From: Asterias rubens
Lineage: Eukaryota > Echinodermata > Asteroidea > Forcipulatida > Asteriidae
DNA: 64,000 nucleotides
Direction: 5' to 3'
Assembly (NCBI RefSeq): GCF_902459465.1
Contig: NC_047080.1
Span: 12,498,866-12,562,865, forward strand
This document shows, piece by piece, positions 57,237 through 64,000 of the stretch. The notes beneath the pieces were generated by a model that worked only from the letters and a program-made list of their open reading frames with translations, had not been told where the DNA came from and did not search any database. Made by a program: the position numbers and the translations under genes. Numbering within the stretch: the stretch's first letter is position 1; each line of letters opens with the position of its first letter.

Positions 57237-57986
57237 CAGAGCTGGCAGTTGAGACAGGGCCTGTTCCAGATACCAAGAATGATCAGTGCATCTGTGTGCT
57301 TTTTAAGAGCTATTTATAATGGTACTAAGTAAAGTATTTATTATATTTTGGTGAGCTTGTTTCAATTGCAATGTTCTAAACACCAGTATTATGTAGGCTT
57401 CTAATAGTAAAATAACACTAGTATAAAATATTTATGAGCCAAACCCGTAGGTGTTTAAACTATTAAATTGTGTTCAACCTGTGCTAAATTGATCTTTAAT
57501 AATGGGTTTTGTATTTTATAGAAACAGATTCTTGACAACTGAATATTTTTTTATTTGAAATGTAGGCTTTGCGCGCTGCATAAGTACTATTAATAGATAG
57601 TCAGTTGCTAGATGAGTTTGGTCACATTGTTTCAGTGTAGGCCTATTTTAGGACAAGAACAACAACAAAATCGCTTAGAGTTGTTCAGGTTTTTTTTTAC
57701 TGATCCTACCCATGATTTTGACCAATTAGGCTTTAATTTATTAATTAATTGGTTTGATTAAAATAAGTGCACATGCCGCAGGTGCTCAATTGAGCATCTC
57801 AATTAATTATTGTGAAATAAAAATTCTATCTATTTCTTTTGAGAACATTTTGTTCAAGTCAGTGAGTTATTTTGAATATTTTGCTTTCTTCTGTTATTTC
57901 TGGGGTATTTGTTTGTTAGGGTGTTTGTTTGTTAGTTTGGTAGTTTGGTATTTTTTTTTGGGGGGGGGTTTTGTTTTTTGTTTTTT

Positions 57987-57987
<1 letters not shown>

Positions 57988-58045
<58 letters not shown>
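57988..58045. repeat. TCTG microsatellite
   Basis: About fourteen tetranucleotide units of tctg/ctgt follow a T- and G-rich stretch (57940-57985). Confidence 0.95.
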
Positions 58046-59051
58046 TGGTTTGTTGCTCAGCTTGAGTTTGGGGATATCTTTTTACTGTTAATCTTATTTG
58101 CTTATTTGCTTATATTATATTATTGAATACATTCATTTCTAGACGAGCTCTTTACTGGTTTTGGCATTTTTTTGCTAGCTTTCGCCATTCTGGTTGAACG
58201 ATACCCGCCATTCACAACAACAACAACGCGGCACCACGTGGGCACTAAACATTCAAAAAGTGCATCACATGGAAACAAGAAACGTTAGCCGTCAGGCCAA
58301 GTCACACAGGGTCCAATTAGGCATATACACGTGTGTTCCCTCAATTAGTACAACCCACATTTCTATAGGGCCACAACGACCCCTGTTATATGTTTATTGT
58401 CAAAAATAAACAATAGTGTTGAATTTTATTCATTTATTTGACACTGTCTGTGTTCTATTCTTTTTTATCCAGGATTTATTAATAGTTGCTTAAATTGGCA
58501 ATCGCTCTGTTAGTTTTCTTCTTGGTCAGGTTGTCTTTTCTCAATCTTCAAACTATTGCATTTTTTTAATTTTGTTTTTAGCCTGATATATAAATAAAAT
58601 GAATAATTTAACAAAATAATCGTGTTTTTCCCCACATGCAACCATTCGCGGTTTAGCCGCAATCTTTATGTTGCTTTGGTCTTGGTGCAAGACGTTCTTA
58701 CGTTGTTAGTAAAACCATGCCGCTGAAAGCGCGGCGCTTACGGCGGGGAATAGCAAACCGTTGCAACGGTCTAGTGAGAAGGAACAACAAGGTCTTGAGC
58801 AAAGACTAACCTTGCATATGCCTCGCTGTGACACGTGCTATCTCCGGACGAGACGCCCGCAACCAGACTGAATTCGCATGGTTTCTTATCCAAACAGCTG
58901 TCTTTGTTAACGGCGAGGACCAGACTTCAGGCATCGACCATGCCGTCCTGTAGATTCACCGAACATCCGACAACAATCACTAATTTTCTTCAAAATATAT
59001 ATTTTAACGAACCCCAAACATTGTAAAAACAGTGGAAGGTTTACCAGTGAG

Positions 59052-62000
59052 ATGTCGGCTTTCAAGCTAGGCATTGTCCGGCTTGGACGGGCAGCAGGAA
59101 AGGTAAGATTTTAGGACCTACGCCCAGCTCGAACTAGCCTTGTTGTCGGACTTGTCATGCATTACCTTTAAAGGGCATGCCTGTCATTTTGTCAATGTTG
59201 TTGTTTGGTTGACAAACTCAAACTGTTGATAAGCGAGGGAACTTCAGTACATTGTTACCTTTAATAACTACGTTTTAACTAATTCCGTTACATTTAAAAG
59301 TTGAGCTCAGGATTTGGGTAACTTTCCGTATGGCGCCACCACTTTTTCACTCATTTTTACAAAAAGGGATATATCAATGAGGTAAATTAGATACTATATT
59401 ATTTAATATCGAATGAAAAAGTGGTGGCGCCATGCGGAAACTTTTCCCAGGATTTAATAACCTGATGCTTGTATTTTGTAATGTGTATTTCATTCAGTCA
59501 ATCAAATGCATTTGTTTGTATTTGTAATTGTATTAATTTAATTTTAAATTCATTATTCCATTTATGTGTCAAGATTGTGAAAACAAATAATTTTCCTCTT
59601 ATTCAAAATCAAATTATTATAATGATGGAGGATGTGTTCTGATCTTGTTCCTCCATGTTATAATTAATTGGATCATCTCGGTAGAAGAAATTCTTAGTCA
59701 TGAGCCCCTTTTAGTTTTAGCTCAGTTCACACGACTCACAAGAACCAAAAACATACGTCCATTGTAATGATAGTTTTGGGTGCCAGTTTTTTGTGCCAGC
59801 GTTCCCCCGCGTCCCTTGATTATAATCGCACAATTAATTATTAGTTCTCGGTGCTATGTTCTGTCACTGAGTCGGTGTCCTGTTTCGTGTAGTGTAACTG
59901 CGTTGGGTTACCACTGATCACTTCGTTTTAGTGTAACTGCGTTGGGTTACCACTGATCACTTCGTTTTAGTGTAACTAACAATAGTGCCCTGGTCATAGG
60001 GCCAATAACACCCCTTTAGTGTGTCATGACAGGGATCCGAACGCACACTCCTGAGAGTGAGACTTAGCACCAGAATTTGAATTTGATGATCTTAACCACG
60101 CGGCCATTACACCTGGACACTCTACAACCTTTGACACAAGACTCCCATTTGCAGTTTGGACTCAATGTTTTCATGGAACACATGTTTCTGCGTGATGTTA
60201 CTTCAAGTAAACATTGACGGCCATTTACTGACGTTCGAGAGTCCATCGGACAGACAGATGAAAATCAAAATGTATCTGAGATGATTAACATTGGGAATAC
60301 TTCATTCCGAACGCTAGTTTTTGGAAAATAAATTTACTTACATGTCTGTATGTTCAAGTACGCTTGGAAGCTTGACAAAGTTTTTATTTTTGATAGATGA
60401 GAGGGTGCAAATAGTCAGAGAAATAACTTTAGTGTTAGGCGAGAAATACATTAGAGACAGACAATAATATTTGCTTTGTTTGCTCTGTCAATTTTATGAT
60501 CTCTTCTGTCATCTTATACTTTCTGTTTGTGGTGTTATGTTGATTTTTTGAAATGTTTATTTGAAAGTACATCAGTTGGGCCTCACCATAGAAATGAATG
60601 AATACTTACATGTAGATGACCACTGGCAGCCCTGATACTACATGACGGCCATCGTTGACCCTACCGATTGCAACAATGCCCTTTAAAAGTATCAGGGCTG
60701 CAATCAGGTTTCAGTGCTGGACACTCTACTTTTTTTAAATGACCACAGCTAGATGAAAACTAACTGAACTTTCCTTTCGTGAACATTTTGGTAAATAAAA
60801 AGAGATACAATTATTTAAAATATCTTACATGGTCAAATATTTTTGTTTGTTTGAAAAATGACATTTGAGGTTGTAAATAGTGGGTTGGCTTGGGACCTTA
60901 TGCTGGGCATCGGTTTCACATGACTGATCTCAGCGATTCTAAACAGTGATGCCATATTTAGAGGCCTTGATCCTGGTTATTTATATTGCACTTTCATGTT
61001 AATTTCATTGGATGGATCGAATTCACACGATGCAAATTTGTGACTTTATTACACCGTTGCGATTTTGTAGGAAACGACGATAGTTTTGAGATTTTGAGTG
61101 AAACTGGCTATTAAGGTCTTATAAGGTCTTGGCCATCTTCCCAGTCAGACCAGGGAAACTTGTTGAGGCTGTGTTTTAGGTGATTTGCCATTTTTTTCCG
61201 CTCGTAACCATCAAAATTTGCCCTAATGATAAAAAAGACAAAATAGATAGAAAATTGTGACTACAATGTAGCTTCTCAAGTAATTTCAAAGATGTACGCA
61301 TGATCATTTTCTGTGCTCCAAATTGAATACGTTGGTAGCCCAAACTGACCTCCATTAGAGCTCATTCACAAATTGCAATGTTCAGCATGGTTGCTCGATT
61401 GAATATTGAATATTGAATATTGTTTATTGTTTATTGTTGATAAAATTGTATTGATTATTGATGTCTCCTGTCACTGTTTGTATTTGTTTATTATTTTTCA
61501 GATGAAATACTCCTTGTTGGATGAGCAAGATATATCACTAGTCGAGCGTTATGCATTTGAGGTAAGCCAAAATGAAAGTATTCTGCTTGTGACCCATTCA
61601 CTTGTCAGCGCCCTCTAAATATATAACATCTTGGTTATGCCATTTAGGAGTCAATGTCTCTGTGTATTACACGCTTACCATAATTGTTGCCTGCAATTTA
61701 ACTCCCAAAATGGCCATGTTGGTAGTTAGTAGGCCCGGTTTGATGTTGGTGCTAGGGTCAATTCACAAACTACAGTGCATAAAAATGAAAGGGCCCTTCT
61801 ACCCCAAGGAGGGATCATTCTTCAAGATTCAACCCAAGATATTGGCTAGTTGGCAGCAGCACTATACTAGGCTTGTTGGTCCATCATGGGCCAAGTTCAC
61901 CCTATACATGGAGTTTGACCAAGTTAGTAGGAAATCCGTCTAGATTGGACTACGTAATAATCAACTATTCAGAACTGGCCTAACGAGTCTGGTCACATCG

Positions 62001-64000
62001 CTCATCACAACACTGTCAAACTGCACTTTTAACCCAAATACATATTCTCATTTTAAAACAAGTCGAAAAAGACAACAGCTAAACTCAAAAGACAACACCT
62101 ACACTGTTGGACTCAGTGAGTCCAAATCATGGACCAACAAACTAAGTTGATATTTATGAGCTGTTGAATTTTGCTGGGTTTAGTTTGCCAGGTACATATA
62201 GATTCCCATTCTGAAAGAAGAAGAGACTAGAGTCTTAGACAATTAAGGCGCTGGTTTACTATTTTGTTTACATTTTTTTATTCCAGGCCCGTGTGGATGT
62301 TTGCAAAGATGGAAATGGTGCCAATGTTTTCGCTTACACATACGACGTTCAGAAGGGACGCAATTCTGGATGCTACCTCCAAGACCTGCTATGGGAGAGG
62401 CATCATGGTACAGTACCGGCAGGGTGTAGGGTCAAACACAAGAATGGGGTAACAGTAGGTAAGTTATTGCAGGGTGTAGGTATTGTGACCTCACTCAACC
62501 TTCATGCTTTTTGTGACCCTGTAAAATAGTTTCTGAATTGCATTTTGTACAGACTTTAATTCTAGACCTTCTTGACACACAGACTAAGCTTAACACTGAC
62601 CTCAGAATCGGCTGTACCTGGAAGTCTGTGCAGCCTCCTCAGCGCCCCCCCCCCCCCCATGTCATCTCACCGCCTACCCCATCCTTTGACCACGCCCTAC
62701 GCGCTTTACCCACCCCGTGCTTTATTCCTACTGAATCTTTGTTTCCTTTTGTGCCATTACAGATAATCGTTTAGACAATCTTCAACTTGCTGCTATTAGT
62801 CCGCCATCAGCGTCACCCACTGTAGAGCTGCCAAACAGGGTCCTTAGGGGAGCGGAGCTCCAAGAACACAGTCTGTACTGGATTGCAATACAACAACTAC
62901 CAACAGATTCATTTGAAGAGGTAGATGAAAATTCAAACTCTCAAGGATTAGGAATTTCAGACATTTTTTTATCTGAATGCAGAATGATATATGTCGCATA
63001 ACAGTCTAGGTACAATGGACTCAACTTTTGTAGTTTACCTTTGTCATAATTGCTTCTCTACACCTAGTGTTACATATGGGTATCAATGAGAGCTGGAGAG
63101 TAACCTGAGATAGACTGGCGTCATGTCCAGGGGGAATAGAAATATTCTCTGTGGTTTATTTCCAAGGAAACCGGGTATAAACATCAGCCTAATGCGCCGT
63201 ATACAAAGAACCCTTTGCACGAAGTGAATGGGATGCTAAGGTCATGCGCATGTTTTCACTTTAAGGACAGCTGTCTTCAAATGAATTGCCTCATTTGACC
63301 CCAGTGAGGGCGCTTGTTGAACTTGTTATTCATATGCAAAGGGTCTATTGGCTCAGGACAGACTTGTCTTTACTGAATTGTTTGCTTTTCTTGTTGCATC
63401 AGGTGCCTGCAACAGTCCATCATTATTTCAACGCCAATGGTGAGATTATCGAAGGGGAAGATGACAGCTCATCCTATTATGAATGCCATTATCCACCATG
63501 CACAAAGATTGAAACAGAGGTTAGTTCATGATGGATGGTTAGCCTAAGTCGCTACAGGTTTGGCTATGGATGGTTAGCCTAAGCCACTACAGGTTTGACT
63601 ATGGCTGTATTCATGCATCATCATCCTATTGAAGTACAGGATACTGTTAGCAACAGTCCCAGCAACAGTCGTAGCCATAGCTGGAGTTGTAGCCGCCAAT
63701 TCAGATACGGTCGTCATTTTGTTTTTTTGCGTTGGAGTTAATGACAATTTTGTTAAGCTAAATTGAGGAACTGTTGGTCAACAAAAGTTAGCGCTTTCAG
63801 AGCAGAAGACGATCAGAGCATACTGATTGAAATGTTGAGTTTAACCAACGGTTCTTTACAGAACCACCCTAACTCATTTAGAGATAGTAATTATATGGTG
63901 TCACTGCAAACGTTTCCATATCGTGTTTCCACCATGCATCTTTTCAAATCCTACTTTCAGAGCAGTTACAGCTTATGTTCCGACACCCGTATGTTCCGTC
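59052..64000 (+). CDS. ZMYND19: ZMYND19 (MYND zinc finger protein 19), 3' end outside window
   Basis: Exons 59052-59102, 61502-61561, 62287-62458, 62763-62920, 63403-63519 and the start of a sixth at 63961 join in phase; about 199 codons are visible of an expected ~230. The protein begins MSAFKLGIVRLGRAAGK and continues YSLLDEQDISLVERYAFEARV, DGNGANVFAYTYD, LLWERHHGTVPAG, VDNRLDNLQL, LYWIAIQQLPTD, YYECHYPPC, all matching ZMYND19. The family's role is not well settled; the human protein (MIZIP) binds the tail of the melanin-concentrating hormone receptor 1. The MYND finger is at the C-terminus. Only its first Cys (SYSLC) is in view, and the codon aligned with the second Cys reads Thr, so either exon 6 or the finger is unusual. 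Confidence is high for exons 1-5, moderate for exon 6. Confidence 0.92.
59316..59447. mobile_element. Fold-back element, ggcgccaccactttttca family (copy 2), with 8-bp target duplication
   Basis: Inverted ends are gggtaactttccgtatggcg and, from the other strand, ggaaaagtttccgcatggcg, both followed by ccaccactttttca. The 8-bp word caggattt occurs directly on both sides (59308-59315 and 59448-59455). An 8-bp duplication suits the hAT superfamily. The orientation is opposite to the copy at 18722-18855. Confidence 0.88.
59891..59968. repeat. 39-bp direct duplication
   Basis: Two identical units begin agtgtaactgcgttgggtta and end cttcgtttt; a third begins but stops after agtgtaact. Confidence 0.93.
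60008..60112 (-). repeat. tRNA-derived SINE head, minus strand, diverged
   Basis: The plus-strand words gggatccgaacgcacactcc and gatcttaaccacgcggccat mirror the SINE head seen at 35925-36085. It is more diverged than the other copies. Confidence 0.65.
60626..60701. mobile_element. Small fold-back unit, 76 bp
   Basis: Perfect 14-bp inverted ends gcagccctgatact and agtatcagggctgc enclose 48 bp that has a further partial palindrome (catcgttg/caacaatg). No target duplication was clear. Confidence 0.6.
63531..63600. repeat. 35-bp direct duplication
   Basis: Two units begin atggatggttagcctaag and end ggctatgg/gactatgg, just after ZMYND19 exon 5. Confidence 0.9.

Larger units (their letters stand above)
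55556..59051. other. ABCA2 3' region and ZMYND19 upstream region
   Basis: No protein exon was recognised. The first part is probably ABCA2 3' UTR; its end is not certain (an aataaa lies at 58405). A 66-bp repeat (57040-57236) and a TCTG microsatellite (57988-58045) are listed separately. About 58625-58960 is richer in G+C with several CG dinucleotides (gcggtttagccgc, gcgcggcgcttacggcgggg), and ends close to the ZMYND19 start, so it is a likely promoter/5' UTR. Confidence 0.55.
59103..61501 (+). other. ZMYND19 intron 1, 2.4 kb
   Basis: No exon was seen. It contains the second fold-back element (59316-59447), a 39-bp duplication (59891-59968), a minus-strand SINE head (60008-60112) and a small fold-back unit (60626-60701). 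Confidence 0.75.

Noticed and set aside
57036..57276. Minus-strand frames with repeated GWLNKSS
   Set aside because: By-product of the 66-bp tandem repeat.

Overview
The window is nuclear DNA of an animal: AT-rich, with many short exons bounded by GT/AG introns, tRNA-derived SINEs, fold-back mini-transposons and many minisatellites. The proteins are deuterostome-like. The dispersed repeat style (palindromes rich in gcttagcaaa, and SINEs with a Ser/Leu-tRNA-like head) makes me think of an echinoderm, perhaps a sea star. That assignment is inference; no species-diagnostic marker was seen.

Four protein-coding genes were assembled by hand from exon translations, splice sites and reading-frame phase. 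(1) 3018-10303, minus strand, 13 exons: a GPR107/GPR108-type Golgi seven-transmembrane protein (546 aa, complete). (2) 11117-15636, plus strand, 7 exons: a complete 972-aa RAG1-family protein. Its N-terminal zinc-binding region and RING finger are like vertebrate RAG1. Its recombinase core keeps the three catalytic acids (D498, D568, E930) and both zinc-binding half-sites (C587/C590, H904/H909), with nearly RAG1 spacing. (3) 19293-55555, plus strand, 47 exons: a complete ABCA2-type full-length ABC lipid transporter (2650 aa). (4) 59052 to the window end, plus strand, six exons seen: ZMYND19, cut off inside its MYND zinc finger.

Layout: 1-3017 is repeat-bearing intergenic DNA with one near-perfect fold-back element. 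The GPR107-like and RAG1-like genes are divergent, about 0.8 kb apart, and may share a promoter. From 15.6 to 19.3 kb lie the RAG1-like 3' region and a cluster of two fold-back elements before ABCA2. ABCA2 introns hold most of the minisatellites, including nineteen 36-bp units and a 119-bp tandem duplication that copies a splice acceptor plus the start of an exon. From 55.6 to 59 kb is ABCA2 downstream DNA and a GC-richer segment in front of ZMYND19.

GPR107, ABCA2 and ZMYND19 all lie on human 9q34, so this is probably an old linkage block into which the RAG1-like gene has come. The RAG1-like gene is the most notable object here. It has no broken frame, no RAG2/Kelch partner in the window, and no terminal inverted repeats that I could find by eye.
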